From: Branchiostoma belcheri
Taxonomy: Eukaryota; Chordata; Leptocardii; Amphioxiformes; Branchiostomatidae
Reading direction: 5' to 3'
Assembly: GCF_001625305.1 (NCBI RefSeq)
Contig: NW_017803046.1
Span: 2,016,890 to 2,080,889 of the forward strand
DNA length: 64,000 nt
In this document: positions 30,401-45,400 of the stretch, piece after piece
Numbering within the stretch: position 1 is the first letter of the stretch
Layout of the letters: the number at the start of each line of letters is the position of its first letter
The notes under the pieces: model-generated
Told to the model about the DNA's origin: nothing
The model's input: the letters and a program-made list of their open reading frames with translations, nothing else
Database searches by the model: none
Made by a program: the position numbers and the translations under genes

Positions 30401-33400
30401 ATCACAGTATTTCAACTGACAACTGTTTTTTTTATCATCTACCCAAACAAGCAGGTCCTGAAGGCATTATAGGGTTTCTTTCACATTTCTTCATACAGAG
30501 TTGAAAAGTATCTCAGGCCAAGGCTTAAATTAAAAAAAATAAGATAGAATAGCCTCCAGTTAAATTCTGGACTTCTAGTTTAATTCCGAACTAATTTCCA
30601 TATCACAGCATCCTTATCTAAATCTAGATGGGCTAATATCATAAACTATAGGTAAAAATGATGTAAGAAATGTGTATAATGTAGCATCCATCAAGGAACT
30701 CTTAGGGATTAATGCAATTCTGCAGAATTAATTCTGGGAACTGGAGTCGCAATTCTGCAGAAATCTGGGAACTGGAGCCAGAATTCTGGGAAGAATTCTG
30801 CAAAATTGGGTTAATCTCTAAGTGTTCCTTGATGGCTGCTACACACATGTATACACATTTCTTACATCATCTTTACTTATAGTTTATAATATTAGCCCAT
30901 GATCTAGATGTAAGGTTGCTGAGATATCATATGGGAATTAGTCCAGAATTAAACTGGAAGTCCAGAATTAACGTGGAGGCTGTTATAGGTATTTTCACTA
31001 ATATTGCAAGTTATTGCATGATAATCTTACATAAATAAAAATATTTTCCCTAATGAATGAAAAAATTCCTATGATTATGTTTTGAAAAAATTATTCCTTG
31101 AACTTCCGGTTATTCCCTCATAATTTTTTGTGCAATGCTCACAAAGAGAAAGGTACACAGGCAGTAACTGTAGGATATTCCATCTTGCAAGGGCATACTA
31201 CACTGGAAGGCTTCTCCTTGGTACTGAACTGCTTTCTGGACAGAAATATCACATTTTACCTTGTAGAAAAGGTTAGAAACTTAAAGCAGGATATTTATTG
31301 TTGTAATGTAATCTACTAGTATCAGGTGCTCAAATATACACTCTCTCCAAACTCTGTCTTTAACTTGTGCAGGCAACTCTGAAAATTACCTGTACCTGAC
31401 AAATTTTTGATTGCCTGCCTTGACAATACAATGTAACAACTGGAAGAAAAGTAACTGCAAACATTGAGCAATACTTAAAAGTTCAACGTCATGTGCTAGA
31501 TTTTTGTATTCTTGATTATAGAATTATCATCACAATCATACATAATATGGCTAAGCTGTTCTGAATGAAAATTGGTAATAACAAAAAGGCATGCATGCAT
31601 GCCATGTAAATGCAAATACCAGCTTCACATGTATATATGTACTAACCTACAATGTATGCCAGCTTGTACAGGAAGGTGTACTACACAACTGGTCTTTCAA
31701 TTTCATGGACATGTGCTACGATAATCTTTGATTATCATCACAATCATACAAAATATGATATGCTGTTCTGAATACATAATTGTAATGATAATAACAGACC
31801 AGACACACCAGACACACATGTATACAACCTACATGTATGCCAGCTTGTACAGGAAGGTGTACTACTTCTTTCAATTTCAGTGCCATATAGCATGCATGTG
31901 CTATGATAATCTTTGATTATCATCAAATTCACAATCATACAAAATATGGTCAAACTGTTAAATGAATAAACATACATTGCAATTAATAACAACAGAAATG
32001 CATGCATGCAAATGCATACAAATATACTGACCTGTCCTGGCTTGTACAGTTAGGTGTGATACTAGTTTTTCAATTTCAAGTGACATATTATCATCACAAT
32101 CATACAAAATCAGGTTAAGCTGTTGTGACTGAACACATACATTTTGATTGACATACAACTATAACAGTACAAGTGTGCCATGTACTGACCTGTGCAGGTT
32201 TGTACAGGAAGGTGTGTGTGTTGAGGTAGGTCTGGCTCCAGGGGGACAGTTTCTTGATGGTGAGGTTCTTCACCACATGGCGAACACCCTCCTGGTACCC
32301 CAGGAATGTAGCACACAGCTCTGCCAGCTAAGCAGGGAGGAGGGAGAGATACACGCTACACGTCAGTGGTGCACGGGGCGGGCTGGAGCAAGTCAGCACG
32401 GTGGTTAATATAGCATCTAGCAGCACTTCGGCAGAGCGTAGTGCGCCTGCAGGCAATAAACCCGGAAAGTGCCTAGCACTTCTACATCAGGGCTCGAAAT
32501 GCTGGGTGCATGTGCACCTTTAAGTGCACCTAAAATTGGAGCTGTGCATCCAATTGATTTTTTTTCAGTGGGTTCACTGGTGAATTCAAATATTTTTGTA
32601 GGTATTTTTGTATTATCCTATATTCTTGGCATCTAAGTGTCAAAAAAGTAATAAAATCTTTGATGTTACAGTAGTACTTGTTTAAGATTTTGAAGTCACA
32701 TGTAGCTCACATTTCAGATTCAAGCTCAGAAGAGGAGTAGTAAGATCTGTAACTAGGTTTATTTTTATATGGTGCACCCAAAAAAACACAATCGTCATGC
32801 ACTTAATTTTTTTTGGTCAGTGCACCTATTCTAAAAAATGAATTTTGAGCCCTGAATGTACAAATGTACCTGCACACACTTTAGGAATTTAGGAAGAATG
32901 GATCATACTGGTACTAACAACTGTTTAGAAACCATGGCCAGTATGTCTTTTATACCTCGTAGGTGATGACAGTCAATACACGTCAGTTAAATAAAAATAC
33001 ACATGCACTTAGAGTTAACAAACCCACTACATGGCCCAGTGTAGGTTAGGTGCTGGTAGACATCAGCAATATACATGTACCTGCACAGCTCGAATTTTAC
33101 CTACACTAACCTGTATATGCTGGTGGTATTTCAAGCCTTGAAAAAGGTTGTAGGAAAAGGAAGAGAGACCCTAAGAAAGTAAAACATAATTTATACTGCT
33201 TTACATGCAGGATACTTAAAATTTTGAATAATGGTACTTATCAGTGACAGCTGTTGAGTGGGCTGCAATGAACCGACTCATTAACAAACAGTACATTCAC
33301 TGTACGGCACCAATTATCAAGTTTTAGTATCTTGAAATGTCAGGCACAAAAATAAACCTATTGTTAGTGCCACATACAGCAATGACTCCTAATAGGGGAA

Positions 33401-36400
33401 ATCCAGAAGTTGAAGGCTGCTCAGTTTGTATTTTTAGATGTTTTTCTATTCCCTCACATATGTGGTAGCGTTTAAGGCCCAAGATTCTCCCATGCACGGT
33501 TCAATAGTCACAACCTACAAGGGGCTTTGAATAACACTAATTTGAATAGTGAAAAAAATGAAAGAGTAGAGAACAAGCATTCGGTTGATGACCTCTAATA
33601 CACCTGGCGAAGCAATCACTATAATAATAATATTGATTTTAGGCTTGACAGACATCACACAGTTTGGGTATGGTGGGCAGCTGACTCAAAAGATCAATGG
33701 AAGAGAAAATACGGCACTAAATAGGAAAATAATATTGAGTAAGGTAATGCCAATTATATTACACAGTCTACACTCAAAATTGTAGAAATCACAACCTCTA
33801 TATAACAGAACGACCAACAGTTACTGGCCAATATGACCACTTAGGCCACACCAAGTAAATTTTATGGATGACGTCCTTTGGAGACCCTAAATCTAATGCG
33901 AGAGGGCGAAAAAAAAACAAGAAGGACCCTAAAAAACAAGATGCCTAGATTAGAAATATACTTAGAGACGACAAATGTTAGGACACAAATTGAATGAGGT
34001 GACACAGTGTAACAAGCAAGAAGTCTTTTTTTCATCGTCAAAACAGCAATAAATCAGGTGGAACAGCAGTTGTCGTCCTGTCCTGTTTTCACGTTACAGG
34101 TTTCACGTCAATCTGACGATTTGCGGCACTGTTGTGACTCTTTGGTCATAGTTACAGGAAGCAGCATTTCTTTTTTTTTTTTCTAGGAACAGGCCAAAAT
34201 CAATGCGCGCGCGGACGTCATCCATAAAATTTACTTGGTGTGGCCTTATCTGTATATAATTTTTCTTATTGACTATTAATTAAATCCTGTCTATACTGAT
34301 CAACTGTCCACATAGACCAGAAAGACAGATGCTGGCTAGATCCCTGGCCTAGACTCTTAGTATAATACAATCTATAATGATCTTCATTCTAATAAATGAC
34401 AACTTACACACAAGTTACAGACAACACTAGGCAACATTTCCAACATAAAAACTTTTTAAGTAGTCTGGAAACGTACGTAGGAGTAACAACTGTTACACAA
34501 CATTGTCAAATAGCCTTAAGTGCATTTCTACATGGGTTCAAGTAAGTAACTGCAAATTCTGTTCTTTATTGCCATTCGCCTGTTAATGCTATCTGATGTA
34601 GACAAGATGAAATACGTCTGTGGGTAGCCTGGATGCCAGACCCAAAGCACACTGGACACAAAATATCTCAGTGTGCAAGGGCTCACTGAGATATTTGTGT
34701 CCAGTGTGCTATGGGTCTGGAACCCAGGCTAGTCTGTGGGAAGATAGAAGGCAGATATAGGTCAATTTGCAGTTGGTGTTGGTTTTGCCATCAACACAAT
34801 CAACACACCTACACGGTACTTTCATGTCGGACATAAGGCAGTGAAATAAATGTCAGATGGTATCAGTAATTGGCGCCTGAAGTAGGAAAGTCTAGTGTGA
34901 AAAGCTTGTAGCAAGCCATGAAAGTCTATTAGACTAAAAGGCTTCGTAGCAAGAAAAATGGTAAAGCCATCAGAGATTTAGATACATATCAAAGTAGCCA
35001 GACTAAATTGCACTCCTAAATGCCTATCCAACTGTCTGGGCCCCCACAGTCAGACATTGTGTAACAGTCAGCCTAGGAAAATCAAAGGAGAAAACAAGTC
35101 TTAGTTAGATTGATTCTAAATGCCCCCTTCAGAGATATTGAAAGGAGAAGTATGTCAGGTGGCGATATCGTTGTTGCTAACACAAAATTCTGATATAAAT
35201 TGATTCAAAAGATCTTAAAAGAAAAAGGAAGATGACCTGGAGCATATTCCTACTTGTATAAAGTGCTACTATTTACATCAGTAATTATAATTACAATCAT
35301 GTAGGTGAAGGTCCAAACCAAAGAACTGTAGTCAGGAATCCAGGGTCATCTGCTTTTTTTACAGAACTGTGGGTTAACCCCTGACCATCTCACAGATACA
35401 GAAACGAGTGCCCAAATCATGCATGTAAGACAGAAGTACTGACCCGTCCAAACACATAATTGATCATTTCTACCTACACATGGCATCACAGCCCACACAG
35501 GCCAGATGATGCCTTTTGAAGTTATCACGAAGGAACCACCATTACTGTTCATCAAACCTAGCATCCATCACTTACACACCACTACAAAGCTTTTAGTTAC
35601 TGGTAGCTAACCTGGCATGGTCACTACGGTATACTACCCACACATCCTATTAGACTCTGTATCTGTATAGCTGCTATAAATTAAGCTAAGCCCTTCAGCG
35701 TAACACACTAGGTTTACAGGCACATGGAATAGTGGCAGCTGGCTACACAAATATTACACAGAACGACCAGTTCTACCTAACTTACACTTGTTAGACTATT
35801 AGAAGTTGTGGCCGATCAATAAATGTGATAAAGATCTACTACGAGAGATAAATAAATAATAGTACAACTAAGTATACCTCTGCAGTGATTGTATTTTGCA
35901 TAGGAAGGAAAAGGATAGTTTTTTTCAGCTTTTAAAGACCATATAACACCAATAACACTAAAACACAAGTTCCTCAAAATAGTCAATCATGATTATTTAA
36001 TGAACACAGACACTTGGATCAAAACTACACTCTTCTGATGTTGATTAACATCAAATCTTGGAAATCATTCTTCCAATTCTTGATTTCTGCTGCTGTCATT
36101 TCATCCAATTAAATTCTGCCAATGACGTCAGTGAGCATGGCGGCTGATTCAGAACCTGAGAAAACGGCTCATGAAAACGTTCTTTGAAGAAGCAAACATT
36201 AATAACTTACATGCATGCAGTTACAATAATTATGTATAATTATCATTTCCTCTTGAAAGAATGTTATTAACGAGTTGTGGTACCATGGTCTATGTGGAAA
36301 AAATAAGTGGTTGTTATAGCCAGATGGCCATTATAGAGGTTGTCAATTGGAAAGTTTGTATGCAAAAATGAAGACAAGGCACCATTTATTTTGCATGCAG

Positions 36401-39400
36401 CTGTTACTTAAAACAAACTCTTTTTAAAAATTGATCTGAAATAGATCTCTTGTCAAGCTGTTTTTCACTCATTTGTCTCAGAGAGGCTCTTGCCAAATGA
36501 TGACCCAGACTGTCATTTGTAGATAATCTTGTTATAAAACACTTCCAACCACCTGTTGCTTTATACTGTATTCATTTTGATATTTCTAGAGGGATGTTGT
36601 TCTTCTCTGCAGAAATTTCTGCTGCAGAAATTAAATTTTCACAATGAAATTGAAAACAGAATGTTCATTAAAATCATTCACTTTACATCATACTTGTCAA
36701 ATATTTATGATCACTTTTAATTTGAATGCTTTGATATGAAAAATACATGTATTAGCACTTGTCAAAATAGGAAAAGTGGAATTCCAAACTTAAAGTGGAG
36801 GGTGTTAACAGTAAAAGCTCTGTATAAACTCTTCACCTGAAAGTAAACTTATGTCATTGTATCTTCTAGCAGCATGTGCCTGTTCCCACTAGACAATGTC
36901 AAGTGTTGTATGTACATTGTACCATGTACTTAGTATAATATAAGTACGAAATGTATTACCTGATATATGTTTCAACCTCCTCTGAGCTCTCTCCAGTTAT
37001 TTCTGACTGGTTCAAAGGTACTTAGTATTCATGGTTCTACTTTACAGCTTTGTGATAAAGCGATTTACTACCTGGTATTAGCAGGTCTATCTGTTACCAT
37101 AAACCTGTGCAATCTCGCCTGTACGCGCTCAGGGACTCAAACAGGCAACACGGCGTTCATGCACCGTTGTGTCATGTGTAACAATGTGTGAGGCTAGGGA
37201 CAAATTAAGAGGATTACTTGGAGCACATCAAGTGAGAAAAATGGTCTCTTTTGTTCTTTTGTTTCTTCACATGTAATGCTACTGTACAAAGAAATGAAAA
37301 CAATGTAGGATGTTAAAGAAAAAGAATAAATATGAACAAGGGCTAGCCTGGTAAAGTTAGGTGAACACTTACTTAATTTATTTTAAAGGCTTCAAATGGA
37401 TTTAGATTTTCTAAATTCCCTTCTGAGTTAACATCTTAAGTATCTAGTTTTTGTACATGACATTCAAATAGAACACCCACCTGAATTTTATAACAAAGTC
37501 ATGAGATGTATTGACAGGACAGTTGAAAATATGCAGCAATCTGACCCCCATAAAAACATTGCTCCAGCATTCCTATGAATTGTTTAACATTATTCTTGCT
37601 GTTCTTATTAAGCAAATAATTTGTCAAACTTTTGCATAAAACATTGCCTCTGGGCAGGAAGTTTAATTTTTCCATCGAACACATATGATGAAGTCACTAA
37701 TAATATTTGAGAACGCCCCTCCTTATCTTCCATCATCTCCCTTAACATGAAAACTAAGCCTGTCAAGGGCGTTGCTAGGCAACGTGACGTGCGTCTTTTC
37801 GCCCTGAGGCTTCCATAACGACTGGGTTAAACCATTTCTGATCAGCACGGGGGTGAGCGTGTGGAGGAGGGGATTACATTTAATCTTTTTCTGTAGGTGT
37901 TTATGGGCGACAATTTGCCCAATTACAAATTAACCTTTGGTGGGGTACTTATTATGTAATCAGATAAATACGTTTTTGATACCAGTCTTTCATACCAGGT
38001 ACACGAGTATCTGAAAATCTACGGCTAATGTCTAGCTTGCCAGGCAATCCTTGATCTGAAAATGGCAAGTAAATCAAAGACCTGCTTAGATAGATGCTCA
38101 TATGAAATGTCAAGCTACTGAAATTGCCAACCCTGGGATATCTATTGCTTAAACGACCGATTATCCAAAAGGGCATCTTGCAACTTAAATGTCAATTATC
38201 TAACAAATTGCAAACGAAGGTGAAACAAGCATGGCCTTCTGTATCTGACATTTTTTGTGAGAAATATATTTTTCCTGTTACTCACTAACTGACATGTTTT
38301 GTGAGAAATGAATGTTACAGTTACTTGAGAAATGATCATGTGATGTAGGATTGTCTGATAATTATACTGTGCAGGTATTTCTGAAGTGTATCTGCACCTA
38401 CATGTAACCTGCATTAGGTACAAAAATATGTAGGTGGATTTTTGCCTTCTGTTCAGCAACGTTACTAAATACCTTAACCGACCTCAAATGGCCCCAACTG
38501 ACCCTTCCTGGTAAAATATGGAGTTATAAATGGGTTATAAACCCTTTTTAACACTATTGATAAATAGGAAAAACACTAACTCTGACATTTTTACCAGCTT
38601 TTTTTGCAGTGCACCATGCGCCATATTGTTTGTTCAGCAACTATTGCCTCAAATTAAAAAAAAATAGAGATACCTCATGTAACTTGTTTTAAGGCTATTT
38701 TATAAGCTTCAAGTATAGAATAATGACAAAAATGTGATAAGAAATGGCAGTAAATATCAATATCAAACAGATTTCCTCATGCAGAAGACTTTTTGTTGAG
38801 CTGCCGTAAAATTGCATTGAATGCCTTTTAACTCTCCACAGGAGTTTGTCACATACAACTTTTACAAGCACTATTGTTATACTTGTCAAAGAAACCAAAG
38901 AGGCTGCAAGCAATAGAAACTTATGATATCATGTGATGCAGGCATTATCTAATTCAGCGTAAGAAACACTGGTACGGAGCTTGGGGCACAGTGACATGCA
39001 GCTCTGACAATCTAATATAACCAGCTGCCACATTCCTGCTGTTTTCCCAAAGGCTATAATATGTTGTATAGCAACACACGTAAAACAGATATTGATCAAA
39101 GTCTCCAAAGAGGCTCCGGGTACGGCAGCTACGCAACAGGCTAATATCTCGCTATCAATGCCCTTTACGGAAGTCCTCTGACGCACATTGCGAACAAAAA
39201 CACAGCTACACTAAGTTCTATCCTTGGCGCTAATGCCATATATGGTATCACATCCGAGTGGTACATTGTGGAGAACCCTTGGAGACTGTGTGACAGCTTT
39301 GAACTACACCCCGTTCATTTGTCAGGACTACTTTGTGTTTGGTCTAACTTCATGCATCATCAATGGGGAACCCTAAATCCTATAACCCTCTCGACAGCAG

Positions 39401-42400
39401 TTTGTCACATTCAAGCAAAGATTATATTTGTCAAAGATGTGCAAAAACCCAAGGGCCTTTACAGAGTTAGCGCAGCTGGCGGTGGAAACGTACGATTGAC
39501 GCAGGTGTGCAGAAATTACAGAGCGCCCCCTCGGCGTTACATTCTGACGTGTGTGGAGCGTACGGTGGATACAGGTGGACATGCCCCAATGGGAGATCAT
39601 GACGGCTGCTGACGCAAACTCCCCTTGTCTCCAGGCCCAGCTTGTTTGTCACCCACACTATCACCAACATTAGCCTGTCTCGGTTAATGCCCTTCTCCTG
39701 GGGGGCTCTTGTATCAACACTGCACATGCTACTGAATCATTGATCAATGAGCAGCCTCTGAGGACCAGGAAATTCTAACTACTTCTGGTATCTGTTCAAC
39801 TGAGGTCCATTCAAACAGAATTGAGGTCCACCTACTGATGTTTCAGTGGCAAAAATTCAACTTGAAACTACATAATTTCATATCATTACGACTGCTGACG
39901 CAAACTCCTCTTTTCTCCAGGCCCAGCTTGTTTGTCACCCACACTATCACTGACAGTGGCCTGTCTCGGTTAATGCCCTTCTTGACGGGGGTCGCATCAA
40001 CACTCCACATGCTACTGAATCATTGGGCAGCCTCTGAGGACCAGGAAACTCTAACTACTTCTGGTATTTGTTCCACAGAGCTCCATTTGAATAGGATTGA
40101 GGTCCACCTACTGATGTTTCAGCAGCAAATATGAGACATCATTACAACTGCTGACGCAAACTCCTCTTGTCTCCTGGTCCAGCTTGTTTGTCACCCACAC
40201 TATCACTGACAGTAACCTGTCTCGGTTAATGCCCTTCTGGTGGAAGGTGGTCATATCAACACTCCACATGCTACTGAATCATTGGCCAGCCTCTGAGTCT
40301 GAGGACCAGGAAACTCTAACTACCGGTACTTCTGGTATCTGTTCAACAGAACTCCATTCACAAAAGGATCAAGGTCCACCTACTGATGTTTCAGTGACGA
40401 TTATTAGACTTGAATCTTAATTTCATATCATTACAACTGCTGACGCAAACTCTTCCTGTCCCTAGGCCTAGCTTCTTTGTCACCCACGCTATCACAGACA
40501 GTAGCCTACTTCAATTAATGCCTTTCTTGTGGGAGGGGTCATATCAACACAATGACTGAGCAACCTCTGAGGACCAGGAAACACATTCAAACTACTCTTA
40601 TTTGTTGAACAGAGCTTCATTTTCAAAAGGATTGCTGTCCTGCTTTGGATGTTTCAATGAACAATGTTAAACTTGAAAACTTCATGTGTTGCCGGCAAGA
40701 ATCTCAACACAATTAATGCTACTGCATCATCATTTAGATGTGAAGGTCACTGAAGAAGAAAAGGGTAATTTCTGGACACTGTCATCAGGTACATGTATTT
40801 GTTCAACATACATGTAGGTTGAAATCAAAACTATAACATTCTAAAATACTTATCATAAGAATAGGATTGCATTCAAAATCCTCTAATTGCCATAACGTGT
40901 CCAACATACAAGTCATTATATTTTGATGATTGAACATTGCCTTACACTTTTATGTGTTACAGTGAAATTCCTTTCCAACCATGTATAATTTGCCGAATGA
41001 AGTTTTGAATAAATGTGTGGGAGTCTGAGTTTTAACTTTAAGGACAGTAGACATCTCTAAAGACTCACTCAAGAACTCCCATCACTGTAACAGTGATTCA
41101 TACATGTATCCCCCCACATGTCAACGTCCCCTATAGCTGAGCGATTGCAAAAGGAAACCGCAATTATGTCAAATACGTCATTCTGACTCCCCGACGACAG
41201 AGTCTTCAGTCATGGGGAATGTTACACCGCCTCCCTTGTCAAGATAATTTAGACCACACAAAAATCAATAAATCCTTCTTTGATGAATTTCTCCCTTTCC
41301 TTTCATGGCAAAACGAAGAAGGAAAAAGCAATGCCGTGGCTATGACGTGAAACAGCTCAACTGAACATGCGATTAGCCAATTGGGAGACTCTAGGGATCA
41401 CATATGGAAGCCCCATCTCAAATTATAGTGAGGTACAGAACAGAGTCAAGAAAAATAAAGGTCCATACGAAGTCCTCCTAACTATTAGCAAAGAAATGAA
41501 AACTGATTTTGTATACCATAGCCATGTGTTATGGTCATAAGTCAAAACTATGATATGCAAGGAACAGTCCTGTGAGGAAGAAAGAGGGGGTATGAAATTT
41601 TTAAAATGGGAGGATAAATCACATATCAGAGAATGGACAGACATGGCACTAAGTGAAACATTAAGAGGAAGAGAAAACCAAGATGGGTGGAGAAAACTGG
41701 TAGACAGATGTTCTGTGGTGCCCCAATGCAATGGTCAAATAATCAAACTTAGGGATATGATTTGAGATGAGATGAGAACATGCATGGAAATGAACAGCAA
41801 TTAGATTAAGGGGCAATAACAATAATATTTGTTCTTAATATTTGTTAAAGAATTTCATGTTTACCTCCATAACACCGAGGTACTTAATAGATGACAACTC
41901 AAATTTCTTTTGTTCATTTTTCACTCACATTAGTATCATCTTGGCCTTGTACAATCATGTATACTGACTTTGAAAAAATATGTTGATCTGGGGAAAATGA
42001 AACTTGTGTCTCCTTATGACTAATGGTATGTAAACCACAAACACACAGAGTTTAGTCCGGTTGCTTGCTGTGCACTTATATAATTTGCCAGTTTAATGGA
42101 GATGTGGCTTATGAGGATTTCCTGACTTCAGTGTTAGGTACTTTATTGAGAGTACTTACTAATGGCAGGAAAGGCTCCAAATCCCATAGGATTAACCTAC
42201 AGGGTGAATAGGCTTTAACGTCAAGCAGGGAACGTAAGCCTCAGCTTGAGATGATTATGGTGCGTAAAATCATTCTTGACTCGTGACAGACAGATAAGAC
42301 TGGCTGATTAACTGTCTTTCCCCTGATATGTAAGCCTGGAGCAATTCATAACATACTCTACCAATTCATTATTGAGATATGATCACTAGTTAAGACAGTT

Positions 42401-45400
42401 TGTGTTTCTGGGTACCTTCATAAATTACTTTTGAAATTGCTTTATTCCTATGCTTTTTACCATGAACTTTTAACTGTTTTTTCTTGTCTGCTTTTGGCCC
42501 ACATGTTTTCATTGAGCTTGAAAATGCTTAGACCTTACTACTAAGACCTTGGATTCAAGCAAAAAATTAATGCAGTCTGGTTCATGTGGCATTAATGTGT
42601 GAAATAGTGACCTCTTGTGGGAACTGCAAGAACTGCAGTGTCAGTCAGGCAAAATTCTGCAACTGTAAGTTTACAAGTTGTGCAGCTCAGATACAATCAA
42701 ACCTGCCCGAGAAGGTTTTCTTGGACAGGTGGCCTTCTTGGGCAAGCCACTTTATGCTTGCATCTGTGAAAAAAAATTCTGACCTGGAAAATTGGTTGTT
42801 ATAGCCAGGTGGCCAGTTAAGAGGTAACTGCTTTGGCAAGTTTGACTGTACACAGTTCTAGACAAAAGGGTACATGTAATAGATTTATGTACATGTACCT
42901 TTCCCAGGTAGATGTGTCCGACTGACTCCACATACACAGGTGCCTCAGGAGGGGCAGACAGACAACTTTCTGCCGAGGTTCCAATCTGCGAGGCAAAGTA
43001 ACGACTCAGTCCCTCCATCTGGGGTTTGGAAAAATATTACACAATATGGGTTGAAACATGAAATTATGAGCTATGCAATACAAAACTTCACGTTTTCAGC
43101 TGGACATAGTTACTTTGGCCCTTGCCATAGCTCCAACCACCTCACCTATATATGCAGAATAAGAACATAAAAATGCAAAGATTCAACAGACACTCACACA
43201 GTTACTCTCATTGGTCGAACAGCTAATTGCCATTCTCTCATTGTTTGAACTGCTAATTGCCATTCTCTCATTGGTTGAGCTGCTAATTGTGATGGACAGT
43301 CAGCTCTACAATGCCCGAGTCTGAGTACCTTACCTTTTCCATGTTGGCCACCAATTTCCCATAATGCTCCTTGGGAAGAAGCTGCTTTTTGACAGCTGGT
43401 AAGTACATCTGCAAAGTACAGGGAATCAAGTTAGTAATTGATGCTCTATACTTTACATCTGAGAAACAGATTAACTTCAGCATGCTTACCGTAATAGGAG
43501 TTAGTACCGAAACCTAGTCCTTGTGTCCAATATTTTAAAGCTACCTTATGTAACATTTGGATACAAAAAAGTCAATTTTCTAGTCATTTCTTTATAAAGT
43601 CGAATCAACACCACTCAAGTGGAGGTGCCAAAGTATTACAGCTTACAAGAATGTTTAAAAGCTGGGAACACAGCTGTCAGTTATGTTTGTTTACATTCTG
43701 GTATTTTGTGGTGGTGCCCCAAAATGAGTAACCCTCATGTGGGCTGTTTTGATGCCAACCATCAATGTCAAAAATGTGAGATAATTGCACAAATATGTTG
43801 AAAAGTGGAAGTTAGTAATTACAATCACAAGAAGATGTTTTCTATTAGAATATTTCACTTTTTGGCACAAAAATGTTACATAATGCCACTTTAACAGTTG
43901 TTTGATAATCAAACCTATAACAGGTACAAGTTTGTGTTAAGTCACAGTCCCTTAAACTCTCCACATGCTGATTTTGGTACCTTCATCACCATAGTGCTGT
44001 GTGAATCATAATCTTACCCATCGCAAGCGGAAACTTGCTATAACAAGCTGTGATTGTGAAAAAATACAAATATGTGGTGTCAACAAAAGGCAAGCATGCT
44101 ATGAAAGGGTGATATTTGCTATATGCTAAAATTAATGAGGTGATCGCAAAATTATGATATCAAAATGCAACGAATCACATATGTACAATGTATATGATAT
44201 ACAATGTACTAATTATGCTACCCACCACCTTTGTTAAAATATACTTTCAGTGTTGCTACCGATTAATGTATTATTTGTTTATTTATTTTTAACTTTTATT
44301 TGTTGCTTACAGTGTATGTTTTATTTGAATTGAATCTCTGAACCATGTGCACTATTACAAATGTACCTCATCTATTTCTGTATATCTACAATGTACCTCC
44401 TATGTTACCTTTTGATTTGATTTGACTCTGTACCATTTGTATTCTAATGTTTTCATTTGTTGGGCTGGGCTGCGTGTAGTGGCAAGACACAAAAATAAAC
44501 TTTCATTCATTCATTCATTTATCTATTCATTCATTCATACAACATATTGCAAACTTTCTGGAATTTCTGGCAGCCCCACCTGCATGCCACTCCTGAGGGC
44601 TGCAGCGAAATGTTCCTCAGACTTGAGGATGGTGTGGATGGCCTTCTGACGGGACTGTTCCAACTGGCACAGGGTCTGCACAACAGGGAGAGACAGGGAA
44701 AATAATGTTGATGCCAATTAGTAACTGTGAAATATGGATGTTACTAGTAGTCCATAGTACTATTATGTTAAACATAAATCCCTGAACACAATGTACAAAA
44801 ATCACGCCTGTCCCTGTCCCTGTCCCTGGTACTGAACACCATATACAATATCACACCAGGCCCTATGCCTGGTGCTGAACACCATATACAATATCACACC
44901 AGGCCCTATGCCTGGTGCTGAACACCATATACAATATCACACCAGGCCCTGTCCCTGGTGCTGAACACCATATACAATATCACACCAGGCCCTATGCCTG
45001 GTGCTGAACACCATATACAATATCACACCAGGCCCTGTCCCTGGTACTGAACACCATATACAATATCACACCAGGCCCTGTCCCTGGTGCTGAACACCAT
45101 ATACAATATCACACCTGTCCCTGTCCCTGGTGCTGAACACCATATACAATACAGTGTTCGAAATACCCGTCTGCAGTCTGCAATTTGCAGGTAGATTTTC
45201 AAGATTGCAGAAGAAAAAATCTTACAATCTGCAATTTTGCAGAAGGAAAAAATAGGCTCCGGATTCAATAGTTTTCAATTAGCAAAGCAGTGGCACTGTG
45301 AATAGATCGAAAACCTGCGCCGCACGAACCTGCCGGCGTTTTCCAGCAGACTGTAATGGTCCCATATGAGGGAATTTGGGGTCAAAGTTGAACGATTTCG

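Larger units (their letters stand above)
32328..42898. other. Gene B intron 18
   Basis: This 10.6 kb intron inside the DH coding region holds a CAGGGCTCG-ended element, a MITE with 35-bp inverted ends, a hairpin at 34.6 kb, a 280-bp tandem array and a possible LINE relic. The region 35000-39200 shows nothing recognisable beyond AT-rich unique sequence and one dispersed repeat. Confidence 0.5.
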
